A DNA stretch of 64,000 nt. Source: Potentilla sterilis (lineage: Eukaryota > Streptophyta > Magnoliopsida > Rosales > Rosaceae). A program made the translations under genes and the position numbers. The stretch covers positions 15,572,278 to 15,636,277 of the forward strand of contig OY821762.1 of the NCBI GenBank assembly GCA_963682095.1. Reading direction: 5' to 3'. A model generated the notes under the pieces. That model was not told the DNA's origin, searched no databases, and saw only the letters and a program-made list of their open reading frames with translations. Below, piece after piece: positions 36,321-47,210 of the stretch. The stretch's first letter is position 1, and each line of letters opens with the position of its first letter.

Positions 36321-36559
36321 AAAAGAAAACAGAGTTGAAAGAGGGAAAGTAACGGAACGGGAATACAAATTTGATGCTTAAGGGTAAAATCGTCCGTTGG
36401 AAAATCAAAAACAGTCTTTTTTTTTATAATTTAGTAAAATTGAAAAGAGTCTTTTGTGATAAAAAAATATTTAAAACATGTCATTTTTTATGAAATGAAA
36501 AACAGGGGGGCTTTTTTTCTAATTTACAAAGTTAGATAGTCCCTTTCTCTAAAATGTGG
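36056..36559. other. Terminal part of MULE-1 with (GA)n
   Basis: This is the MULE-1 right arm upstream of mudrA. ATTGCAGATCGGCGG-type short repeats lie at 36147-36245 and a GA microsatellite at 36276-36316. AT-rich sequence then runs to the inferred end CTCTAAAATGTGG. A degenerate array AATTGCARATCGGCGG may be a subterminal motif. No gene. Confidence 0.6.
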
Positions 36560-36568
36560 TTATAAATT

Positions 36569-37266
36569 CTCAAAAAAAAAAAAAGTAGTCACAAAATATA
36601 AAGTAGTTTAATCCAATAATAACTGCAAATGTGGAATCACATATTAATGCTATTATATTTATTATTATTTTTTTTAAAACGTGCACTTGTGATGGGTTTA
36701 TATCTTTAATGAGAATTCCAATTTGGTTATTTAGTTGTTTTAGGTCTCAACTAGCACAACCCACACCTACGTGTGTGGAGAATGTGGAGAGAAATTAGGA
36801 GTAGAGGAAAATTTGAAAAATAACCACCATTTTTTTACTATCTTATAATAAATATTCTATTTTTTAAATTAACATTTTATCCTTAAAGATGATTTCTATA
36901 TGAAAGTATTTTAAGATTTCAGGGTTATTTATGTCAAATTTTTTAGTTTTGGCTGACAAAGTGGGTTCTCTTAAATAATTGTATAGAATAATAGTATAGA
37001 TATGGGCTTAGTTTGGTATTGAATTTTGGGGGAAATAAGCACTTAAAATCATCATTATGAGTTGATTATGTGTTTGGTAAGTTTTTTAAAAATAGCTTAT
37101 TTATAAAATTTAGTTGAAAAAACCACAATTTTAAAAAGCAAGTTTGATGTTGCTTCATTATAACTCTGTTTTTCAATTTTTGAGTATTTTCACCTCAATA
37201 TCAAAGTAAGCCATAAATAATAATATAGATAGCAAACACTTCTTCTAGCAAAGTTATGCCCTCAAG
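36569..37266. repeat. Upstream part of duplicated locus, copy 2
   Basis: From about 36617 (TAATAACTGCAAATGTGGAA) it matches 45238-45485. From about 36700 it matches 783-1330. It is AT-rich with no gene. The longer match to the third copy than to the first helps place duplication edges. Confidence 0.75.
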
Positions 37267-38160
37267 ATCAAATCGGTGATAAAGCCACGTTTACTGCTAC
37301 CTACAGGTGCTTAGTTGGCCGTCTCATATACCTTACTCTCTTACAAGACCCGACATAACATACTATGTTCATGTTTTAAGTAGATTTATACATCATATGG
37401 CTGCAGCTCTACGAATTGTCAGGTACTTAAAGTCTTATCCTGGCCAAGGCTTCCTTTTACGTTCTGATAATTACTTGAGCCTAAGAGCATTTTGTGGCTC
37501 TGATTGGGCGTACTGCTCCCTCACTGGCCGATCTACTACGGGCTATTATGTGTTTCTTGGCAATTCTCTTATTTCATGGCGTTCAAAAAGACAAAAGATT
37601 GTGTCTCTGTCAAGCGCCGAAGCTGAATATAGAGCAATGACAGGTACTTGTTGTGAGCTCACTTGGTTACAACATTTTTTTATTGATCTTCACATACCTA
37701 TTGCCAAGCCTGCAACACTTTATTGTGATAATCAAGAAGTATTTCATATTACTGCAAACCCTGTTTTTCATGAAAGAACTCGTCACATTGAAATGGATTG
37801 TCATTTCATTCGTGACAAAATAATTGATGGGTATGTTCGTATAAGATATGTTGAAACTTTGCGGCATTGGCAAACATATTTACACAGGCGTTGGGCAAAG
37901 AAAGGTTCAAGAATCTGCTGCACAAGTTGGGAATTCTTGACATTCACTCTCCAATTTGAGAGAGAGTGTTGAGAATATTCTGTAATTAAGGATTTGATTC
38001 ATTGTATTTTTAGGAATCTTATATATTTATTATGTATCTTTTATTTTCCTAGTTTGTAGGCTTTACTTGCTCTCCAAGAAGTCTTCTTGTATATAAACAC
38101 CGATTCTGTATCAATGAGAATATACTGCATTCAGCCTCAATACTTTCTTATAAAGATCAA
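37267..38160 (+). mobile_element. Decayed Ty1/copia fragment, copy 2
   Basis: It is the same insertion as at 1363-2240 but with a longer open frame (37307-37972). Motifs are TRPDITYYVHVLSRFI, LRIVRYLKSYPGQGFLL, GRSTTGYYVFLGNSLISWRS, AEAEYRAMTGTCCELTWLQH and HERTRHIEMDCHFIR. The frame changes near the end. TGTTGAGAATATTCTG at 37967 starts a 3' LTR fragment with TATATAAACACC. Flanking copies of TCGGTGATAAAGCCACG are at about 37275 and 38164. It is dead and was carried along in the locus duplication. Confidence 0.88.
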
Positions 38161-38339
38161 TTCGGTGATAAAGCCACGAGTTACGTAATCTGTAAGCCGT
38201 CGTCCTCTAATGAAGTTTCCTTCATGAGCTTAATTACAACGTTTTTGACAAGGTCTGTGTATAAGTAAATTGCAGGTTCCATCGATATCACAAGGTTTAA
38301 AGCTTCAAGAGTCCAAAGCGCGCAGTAGTAGCCTCTATC

Positions 38340-41300
38340 ATGAACCTCAGTGCTTTGAGTTTCGTGGAGTTGGGAGCCTTTCCTAAGTTTAGGGTTAGGG
38401 TTCCAAACAGCAGCAAATTTAATAGTGTCTCGTGCTTCTTCAACCCTAATACTGAAATGCCACCCAGATCCAAGTGTCGATTATCCTTAATAATCACTCC
38501 TTCCAGTTTGCCTTCAAATGCTTGTTTGCCATCTTCCTTTCACAGAGATTGTGCCCTAAGGCTAAGGGCCACTACTGAAGATGATGAAATCGGTGAATCC
38601 TCTACCGATGACGAAGATTCAGATTTGTGGGAAGATATGTCACCGCTGGATCCAGATTATCCCCATTATGGCTTGATCTACTACAACGTCCTAGTTCTGG
38701 TACATATTTGGCTACAACGTTAATATGGTTATGTTTTTATTTTCATTTCATTGCTTCTGCATATACTTTCTCATAGTATTATATTAATTAAACTAGCTAG
38801 TGATCGATATCTTAACAAACGTACATGTACGTACAAACATTCATGCGTTTGTGTAGGTATATTGGCCTCCATGTGTTGATGAAGGTCAAAGACAAATTGC
38901 ATGGAGTTTTTGGAAGGAAGCTTTGGAGAAAATTAACCATAATCATTGTATGGTGTCTTGATCAAACCAACGGTTCGGATGAGTGCGATTATGCAAAACC
39001 TAGAGCTTTAATATTGGTGCGGCAGCCCTTGCTAGGGTTTGTTGATTTGAAGTTGTTTCTTGCCGACTAAGAAGAAGATAAAAGCAAGAGGATTTAATAC
39101 CTAATTGGTATTGGTTTGCATTGAAGACAAATTGAAGGACTTTCCTAGTGCAACTAGGAAAGTATTGATTGCAAGGATTCCTTGCTTGGTTGGTGTGGCC
39201 GGTCAAAGGTGAAGTGTGTGTGATTATTATGGTATATCTCCCTTGACTATTTTGATTGAATATAATTCATTCAATGGAGTTATGTGTGGCCTTAACCTAG
39301 TTTGGTAGGAAATATCTTGTTAAGGCATATGACATATTTTATATTCAAATTGAATTAAAATATGGAGTATACCTTTTATGCATGGGATGTAAAAGGTAGT
39401 TGGCTTAATTGATTAATTGTGTAATCAAAAGAAACATTGTAACCCTACTTATAAAGGGAGGAACGGCAAAGGAAGAAGCGTCGAATCTTGGAGAGCATTC
39501 GTACCAAAACCGAAAAGAAAAAAGAAAAGAAGAGGGTGTCGAATCGTGTTGAGTATTCGAACCAAAGAGGAGAAGAAGGAACATAAGACCTGTGTGGCAT
39601 TTCCTAAGTGTAAGACCTTCGTGGCATCTCGAGTGTAAGACCTTCGTGGCTTCTCAACGTAAGACCTTCGTGGCAATCAAGACCTTCGTGGCATCGTGCA
39701 CTTGCGTGGTTAGTCAAGTGTGAAATACTTGCGTGTTTAGTCAAGTAAGAAATACTTGCGTGTTTAGTCAAGTAAGATACACTTGCGTGTTTAGTCAAGT
39801 GTGAAGTAATTTATTTTTGAGAATAAGTTTATCATTGATTGTAAACTTTTATTCAATAGTAAAATAAGTTTCTTCGTCAAATTTCCGCTACATTAACTTT
39901 ATTTGTTCCATCTAGTATTTTCAATTGGCATCAGAGCAGGTTCTGGATTTATCCGGTAGATCGTGAAAAAGATGGAACGAGGAATGAATCATCCTCCCCT
40001 ACTCAAAGGAATGGATTTTTCTCAAATGGAAAATTCAAATGAGATCATTTCTTTATGGAATGGATTATTTTGCATGGAGGAGTGTTGAACGTGGATGGAG
40101 ACCACCTCAAAAATCAAAAGATGGAAAAGCTCTAGAAGGTTCCTCAAATATCAAAGTACACTTCATACTGAGTCCGAGGATGAGCATGATGAACCCGAGT
40201 GCAACATGACAAAAGAAATTAAGGTAAAAGAAGGTAAGGTTTCTGGTTTTAGATCTTCCTTAGATTCAAAAATTGATATCATAAATTCTAAAGTTGAAAA
40301 TACTTTTAATGATATTAATTCAAAACTTGATCAACATAGTTCTCTATTGCGTGATATCTCTCACTTTGTTGGTCTAACAAATACTTTTACAGAAAGAAAG
40401 AAACAAGCCTCAGGTAAGATGGTTTGGAAGAAAAAGAATGCTCTTTAAGTAACCCTAATACCGAGTAGTACTTATTTTACAATACCTAACATATTCTCTG
40501 TACTCCTTGCATTTATCCCTAATATTGTATACCTAATATTGCTTATTTTCGTCGCATTGACTTTTGCACAATTATCCCTAATATTCCATACCTAATATAC
40601 CGAGGAGTTCTACTTGCAATGGGTGTACTTTTTATGTAACCCTACTAATGCCTTTTATATTAGGAAATAATTCAATCTTGCTTATTTTGCATATTCTCTG
40701 ATTGATTCGTCATTGGTTAAAATAAGGAGGCTTATGTTGATGTTCCATTGCAAACTGAGTTTTTCCTTTTCTGCAATTATATGACTAGCTTATTTCAATA
40801 TTCTTGCATTAGAATATGTGTCTACAGAATATCAATGGGCTGATTTGTTTACCAAACCATTGGACACGGAACGCTTCATGACCTTTCGAAATCCCATCGG
40901 CATTTGTTCTCGTTATTGAAGATGTGATTTATGGGAACTCACACAAGGTACGGTATCATAGTTCTTGATCGAAAATTGCCTTGATTTGTGTGTGTGTGTA
41001 TATCTTTTTGAATCACTATATGTGTGTGGTTTGTGGTACTCTTGGATTTATTCATTTTGACTTTTTGATGCACTTCACTTATATTAGCCTTTGTGTCTAA
41101 ATCACAACTTACACATACTTCTTTGTGGGGAAATACTTTTTGAGTTGAGTCACCTAATCAGGAGCAGGTGTAGTTGAATAAAGTATTTATATTGTGTGGG
41201 CTGCATACCCCTTAAAAAGAATCATGTGGTTGTATGCAGTCCTTGGCCAGACTAGTTCTCCTCTCCAGATGTTGACTAACTACTCGATGTTTGGTGGAAT

Positions 41301-44300
41301 GGACTGGTTTGGTCACCCCGGTGAAAAACTATAAAATTTTGTGTCGTTAAAGTGGACCTTGGAACATCCTTGTTATGTCTAGCACCCTAAAGTCAACTGA
41401 CTTGGGAGTTGTTGTCCCTTTATCGTTCACGTATCAATGATGGCTAGATGTTAAGCCATGAAAAAGAAGCAAATGTGCTCATATCAAAAGTTGTTATAAG
41501 GGGGAGAGTCGAAAATAATTGCTTGCGAATTTAATCACTCCTCAAAATTTCTTCCCATATTGAAGTATAATTATTGCACTTCACTTTACCACGTTGGCTA
41601 ATATAAAAGCATATTGCTCTAATTGTCAAAGTGGATCGATTTTTGTTCTACCCAAATAATCATCTTATTTTGATTCAAGTGACATACACATGACATTTTC
41701 TTGGCTAAATGTTTTGCATGAACTATGCTATCTTTCTTGTTGTCTTGTGGTCTCTTGATTTGTCTTCGGTAGTTGCATAATTTTCGTATGGTTCTTTGTT
41801 CGTGAAATGGACAAAGTCTATCAATGAATATTCAGTATGTTTCTTAATGTGGTTAAATTGCATGCTAATGATTTTTCTATTAGGTAATATATCAATCATG
41901 CTTAATTTTAATGTGATCTGTTTGATTTGGTATCATTACATCTATTGCAATTTTTTCTTTCCTTCCTACACTTGCATGATTGGCTTGTGTAAGATTCTTG
42001 CCGTGTATTTCCTTCTAATCATCCCATGCAAGACGTGCAATTTTTTTTGGTAAGTAAATCTTTCCTTCTCTCAATGAATATTTGATTGCCTCACCATTTC
42101 TTCATCCAAGATATTCTCGGTGACGTATAATTCCTTTCTTTGCCCTCCATCAACTTAGGGGGAGAATCATCAAGCCATGGACAAAGGGGGAGATGCATGG
42201 TTTTATTTTTCATGATACACGCTACATGCTATATGTGATTATATATGCTATATGTGATTATCCATGCTACTAATTTTTTTTCATATAGGTGCTTGATGAA
42301 TGGTAAGTTGCATGGAAGGCCTCCATGTGTTGATGAAGGTCAAAGACAAATTGCATGGAGTTTTTGGAAGGAAGCTTTGGAGAAAATTAACCATAATCAT
42401 TGTATGGTGTCTTGATCAAACCAACGGTTCGGATGAGTGCGATTATGCAAAACCTAGAGCTTTAATATTGGTGCGGCAGCCCTTGCTAGGGTTTGTTGAT
42501 TTGAAGTTGTTTCTTGCCGACTAAGAAGAAGATAAAAGCAAGAGGATTTAATACCTAATTGGTATTGGTTTGCATTGAAGACAAATTGAAGGACTTTCCT
42601 AGTGCAACTAGGAAAGTATTGATTGCAAGGATTCCTTGCTTGGTTGGTGTGGCCGGTCAAAGGTGAAGTGTGTGTGATTATTATGGTATATCTCCCTTGA
42701 CTATTTTGATTGAATATAATTCATTCAATGGAGTTATGTGTGGCCTTAACCTAGTTTGGTAGGAAATATCTTGTTAAGGCATATGACATATTTTATATTC
42801 AAATTGAATTAAAATATGGAGTATACCTTTTATGCATGGGATGTAAAAGGTAGTTGGCTTAATTGATTAATTGTGTAATCAAAAGAAACATTGTAACCCT
42901 ACTTATAAAGGGAGGAACGGCAAAGGAAGAAGCGTCGAATCTTGGAGAGCATTCGTACCAAAACCGAAAAGAAAAAAGAAAAGAAGAGGGTGTCGAATCG
43001 TGTTGAGTATTCGAACCAAAGAGGAGAAGAAGGAACATAAGACCTGTGTGGCATTTCCTAAGTGTAAGACCTTCGTGGCATCTCGAGTGTAAGACCTTCG
43101 TGGCTTCTCAACGTAAGACCTTCGTGGCAATCAAGACCTTCGTGGCATCGTGCACTTGCGTGGTTAGTCAAGTGTGAAATACTTGCGTGTTTAGTCAAGT
43201 AAGAAATACTTGCGTGTTTAGTCAAGTAAGATACACTTGCGTGTTTAGTCAAGTGTGAAGTAATTTATTTTTGAGAATAAGTTTATCATTGATTGTAAAC
43301 TTTTATTCAATAGTAAAATAAGTTTCTTCGTCAAATTTCCGCTACATTAACTTTATTTGTTCCATCTAGTATTTTCAGTTTGTCTATTAGGGTTTACGCA
43401 TTTTATGTTACATTACTGTCTTATCAATTAAGCTAAGGCGAAATTGAGTTTTGTTAGATATTTCTTTTCCTGGGGATTAAACTGTTTTTCATGATTTTTT
43501 GTTTAATCTGTAATGTCATCGGGTAAAAGAAATCAATTATGGCTAACATCACCTCCTGTTTTTCACTACAGAGTTGTCAGATCACTTGGATGTTGAATTT
43601 TAATTCACAAATACCTGAGCGTGTTAAGAAAGATAGTCTATCTTGCTTCCAAAGGATTATTGAACAATTTTGCATCAGTGAAGTGAAGACGATTCAAGCC
43701 ACAAATCATTATAAGATAGCGGAACTCTTTCTAAAGCAGAAATGCATATCCCATCCCCACATACTATCTGTACGTGACTGATTGCTAGGTTTTATAATTA
43801 TTACTGGATCTTCATGAGCTTAATTTATAGTGTGGTAGTGTAGTACTTAAACTACATTATGAAAGAACTATGCTGGTGACAGTTTATTATCTCCTTGCTA
43901 ACTAATGTTTTTATCTTATTAATGTTTAAAGGTATTCGAGTATTTACCATCAACTCAGCAAGCTGAGTTCATCAACGATGTAGCCTCAGAACTTATGTTA
44001 ATGAACGCCGTCAACATTGTCGATCGCGAATGGGATGTCCTTTGCGATATGGCTGAAGAAATTAGCGACCTCATATTAATGGATGATGATTCTGTTCCCA
44101 ACATTGCTGCTAGTACAAGAACTAGTAAACTTACGGTGGCACACTGTGCGCTTGTTTTAAACCAAGCACTGCATGCGATTCGTGAAATATGGTTTAGATT
44201 GTTCGATATGTTCGAGTATTATAATGATATACCAAATTACCTGGACAGTGTAGAAGAAGAATTTGTTGCTCGTGGACGTTGGCCGAGACTTTTTAAGAAG

Positions 44301-44720
44301 TGTCGTCTGTCGTTGTTTGAGACTCATGCCTGCATTATAGAAATGAAAAACGCTATGCAAAAGATCAATTCTAGTATGATGGGCGTTGGTAGACTCATAT
44401 GCGAGTGCATGACTTGTTATGACTTCAAGGAGCAAATGATGAAGAAACATAAGATGTCAACAATGGAGATCGATGATTTTGATGATATTCAGAGAAATCT
44501 TGAACTTGCAGATGAAAATTTAGATAAGTTGCTTCCTTACCCAAATTTGGTGAATTCTGCTCGTGAGATATCTACCAACTATGTCAATATGAGAAATATC
44601 TTTCTTGGGTTTGAACATTCACTTACTGCCTACGAAAGCATATGGCGGGGAATTAGAATGTTTGATCAGAAGATTAACGAAGCTCGTCATGAAGGGAAAA
44701 AGTTACCCCTGGAGGCATGA
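38340..44720 (+). CDS. Gene B: paralogue of gene A with a 4.5-kb element in intron 1
   Basis: Exons are 38340-38699, 43572-43769 and 43932-44720, all phase 0, giving 448 residues plus stop. Exon sizes equal those of gene A except for one added codon in the acidic stretch. Changes cluster around residues 245-275, where WFRLFDMFEYYNDIPNYLDS replaces the gene A equivalent; elsewhere the two are nearly the same and no stop is present. Intron 1 is about 4.87 kb because of the copia element 38852-43377, versus 340 bases in gene A. Intron 2 is short in both. Function is unknown. It is coding-competent, but the large intron insertion may affect splicing. Confidence 0.8.
38864..39923 (+). repeat. 5' LTR of the gene B copia element
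   Basis: It is apparently identical to 42318-43377. It contains a TATA-like CTTATAAAGGG at about 39449 and two tandem repeat blocks. One is TAAGACCTTCGTGGCATC (39583-39690) and the other is TACTTGCGTGTTTAGTCAAG (39700-39800). Open frames inside it are present twice because the LTR is, and are not genes. Confidence 0.92.
40095..40448 (+). pseudogene. Gag remnant of the gene B copia element
   Basis: An open frame of 117 codons starts within the gag region. Its C-terminal part (SSLDSKIDIINSKVENTFND, then LDQHSSLLRDI) looks like a coiled coil, as in SIRE-like gag. The true gag start is at 39972 in another frame, so a frameshift separates them. No protease or zinc knuckle follows. Confidence 0.55.
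42318..43377 (+). repeat. 3' LTR of the gene B copia element
   Basis: It is a direct repeat of 38864-39923 and ends TAGTATTTTCA just before the second GTTTG. The bases immediately to its left (AGTTGCATGGAA) differ from those left of the 5' copy (TGTAGGTATATT). No polypurine tract abuts it; the nearest (ACAAAGGGGGAGA) is about 125 bases upstream. Confidence 0.9.
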
Positions 44721-45237
44721 GAATGGTGTAGCTAGGATGAGGATGGGTGGCGTGGTTCGTTTCAAATGTTCTTTTCTAAGGTTTAGCCCTTTTGTTTTTG
44801 GCAATTTTCGGATGTACTCTATTCGAACTTTTTTCTCCATTGTTGTGATGTCTGGTTAACTTAATTTGAATCTAGGCTTCTATTGGTTGCTGTGCACCTT
44901 GCACATGGTCTTTAGGTTTTATTTCTTCTGCATTTATAGTACCTAGCCTTGAATTGCGATGGTTATTGCATCTCTGATCTCCCCCAATCCTTTTTCATGT
45001 TTCATGTTTCATGTTTGAGAAAGAAGATACTTTCATTGGTGAAGTTTCTTACCGGTACCAGTCTGCCAGACCTTCTGTTTTGGTTGAAGTGTTAAATTTA
45101 AAGTGAGAATTTTGTACCCCAGTAATAAATGTAGCTTTTGTCACTTCTCATATGGTTGATTTTCGCTCTCTCTTGATAGCTATGATGAAATGCAGTTGTA
45201 CTAGGCAGAGAGGCCTGAAGGATCTTCACATAATGCA
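44721..45237. other. 3' flank of gene B
   Basis: It matches the gene A 3' flank to about 45178. A short unique piece follows, then the repeated upstream block begins at 45238. It probably holds the 3' UTR. Confidence 0.6.
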
Positions 45238-45491
45238 GTAATAACTGCAAATGTGGAATCACATAATGCTATTATATTTATTTTAATTTTTTTTTAAACG
45301 TGCACTTGTGGTGGGTTTATCTCTTTAATGAGAATTCCAATTTGGTTATTCAGTTGTTTTAGGTCTCAACTAGCACAACCCACACCCTATGTATGTGGAG
45401 AATGTGGAGAGAAATTAGGAGTAGAAGAAAATTTGAAAAATAACCATCATATTTTTACTGTTTTATAATAAATATTCTATTTTATAAATTA
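45238..45491. repeat. Upstream part of duplicated locus, copy 3 (truncated)
   Basis: It begins TAATAACTGCAAATGTGGAA as at 36617 and continues through TATCTCTTTAATGAGAATTC to AATATTCTATTTTATAAATT, where MULE-2 interrupts it. No gene copy follows in the window. Confidence 0.8.
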
Positions 45492-46563
45492 GGGCTATTT
45501 ATAAAAAATGGCATTTGAAGGCCCAAAATTATAAAAAAAAAAAAAGACCTTAAGTTTGGGCTGTTTATTAAAAATGGGTATTATTTAACAAATAACCAAT
45601 AAGCATCACATAATTACGAAATATGCCGCTGTAACGGAATTGGAATTGATTCGTTACTGGAAACGGACTTGGTAGACTATACCGTTGGGTGGTTACACAG
45701 CACTTTCCTTCTCTCACTCCACTACTATTCCCTCTCTCCTTATCTGACCCAACTATTGTTCATTCTCTCCAAAAAAGTCTCCACTTCTCAACTTCTCTCC
45801 TTCTCTCATTCTCTAACTCTGCTTCTCAACTTCTCTCCTCTCCTTGTACGACGACGAATCTCTGACGCCGAATCTCCACCGCTCTCATATCCTTCTCTGA
45901 CGCCGAATCTCCACCACTCTCCTCTCCGATCTCCTCTATCTCCACATATCTCAACTGCTCAGGTAACAGATCTTTTATCTTCATTTAAATATTCAAATAG
46001 AGTTTTGATGAGATTTGAGTTTTGATGATGCATGACATGACATGATGATGGTTCAGTATTTGCTGAAGAAGAGGATGAGAAATCTGAGATGTTTAGACTG
46101 GGTTGCAGGGAGTGAAGGGGAAGAAGGTTGAGGATGGATAATGATTTTAGGTTTGGAGGGATTAGGTGATAAATTGGAAGATGATTTTAGGTTTAATACA
46201 TATATATACAGTGTTTATAGATGTTATAGAACATTTTGTTCAAGAATAAAATGGTTGGAACTATCAAAATAACTATTATGTAACTGCTCTTATTTTAAAT
46301 TTTGCTTCAGCGCTAAAAATTCTGAGTGTTTGTGTGTGTCTGAATGAATGAAACTGTGTTATATGCATGGAACTATAACAGTAACTATTCTAGTAACTAT
46401 CAAACTGTTTGAGTTTATGTGAATGAAACTATCTTATTTAAGTATTGCATAACTGTATTAATAACTGTGAGATTTGGTGATGCATATATATATGAACTTT
46501 CAAACTGTTTGAGTTAATGGTCGTATCGGGTTACAATAAATTTTTTCCATCACATATGCAGAA

Positions 46564-47192
46564 AATGGCACCGAAACTAAGAAGTAGTCAAGAAAAAGAT
46601 GTCAATAGCAGTGACGATGATATACAACACGAGCTACGAAGAAAGAAAAGGAATGATGACCATGCAGGAAAAAAAACTGGAAAACAAAAATTAGACAAGG
46701 TAACTATCTCAGTAACTATGTTACAATTGAAAAAGTATAGTAGTAACTATGTTTACCGAATGTGCTATTAAGCGAAGATAAGGTAGTGACAACTGCCAAA
46801 AGAAAAAGAAAACAAGAAGATGAAAGCGAGGATGATGATAATGATGTTGCTGAAGGAAGAAAAGGAAAGCAAGCAAGACAATCAGTAAGAAACTGTCATA
46901 GTAACTGCTTTTCTTTTGAGTAACTATCTTAGTAACTGTGGTATAATTGAAAAAACTGTCATAGTAACTTTGCTTATCAAATGTGAAGATAAAGGAAGAA
47001 AGAGAAGCTAAAGCTAATAAAAGAAAACGACAACAAGAGCATGATAGCGATAATGATAATGAAACTGAAGATGATTCATCTGGTAGGGTTGGTGAATCTG
47101 ATTATCAAATTGATGAAGATGAAGATGATGACAAAGATTCAAAGAAGCTCGCACTCATAAAAAAACAAGAAGCACATCAACTACAAAATCCT
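46564..47192 (+). pseudogene. 5' exons of the Ulp1-like gene in MULE-2
   Basis: The ATG at 46564 gives MAPKLRSSQEKDVNSSDDD, and the exon ends AAG|GTAACTATC at about 46699. Further exons (about 46780-46885 and 46988-47192) encode Lys-rich and Asp/Glu-rich stretches such as EREAKANKRKRQQEHDSDND and YQIDEDEDDD. They match MULE-1 exons 1, 3 and 4, and keep a CAA where MULE-1 has TAA. The gene is cut off by X1 in the following intron; no protease domain follows. The charged N-terminus could carry nuclear localisation signals. Confidence 0.7.
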
Positions 47193-47210
47193 GTAAGTAT
47201 TACTATCAAA

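Larger units (their letters stand above)
9045..36559. mobile_element. MULE-1: 27.5-kb Mutator-like element with Ulp1 gene and mudrA, multiply nested
   Basis: The boundaries are inferred from the 9-bp repeat TTATAAATT at 9036-9044 and 36560-36568. Nine bases is the usual Mutator target-duplication length. The left end reads GGGCTAATTATAAAAAAGGG. The reverse complement of the right end is CCACATTTTAGAGAAAGGGA, so terminal similarity is only weak. Contents, left to right: a leader with an Ulp1-type protease gene on + (10531-16961), a reverse solo LTR holding a CACTA element (17860-29162), mudrA on - (29590-32607), and a solo LTR holding a Cassandra TRIM (33089-36050). Without the nested insertions MULE-1 is about 13 kb. 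Ulp1-carrying MULEs are known in plants (Kaonashi type). Both genes here have stops, so this copy is not autonomous. Confidence 0.8.
38852..43377 (+). mobile_element. Internally deleted Ty1/copia element with identical LTRs, TSD GTTTG
   Basis: GTTTG at 38847-38851 and 43378-43382 flanks a TG...CA segment; gene A has the uninterrupted site near 2917-2930. A 1060-bp direct repeat (38864-39923 and 42318-43377, constant offset 3454) forms the LTRs. TGGCATCAGAGC at 39926-39937 is a Met-tRNA primer site. A gag start follows at 39972 with PPLLKGMDFSQ, then, in another frame, FAWRSVERGWRPPQ. Pol is almost wholly missing: only the RNase H end YQWADLFTKPLDTERFM (40812-40919) remains. GGGGGAGA motifs at about 41502, 42159 and 42185 resemble the 3' spacer of SIRE-like elements. 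It is non-autonomous and young. Confidence 0.92.

Noticed and set aside
39417..39638. 73-codon open frame, repeated exactly at 42871-43092
   Set aside because: Both copies lie in the identical LTRs; identity follows from the LTRs and not from coding selection.
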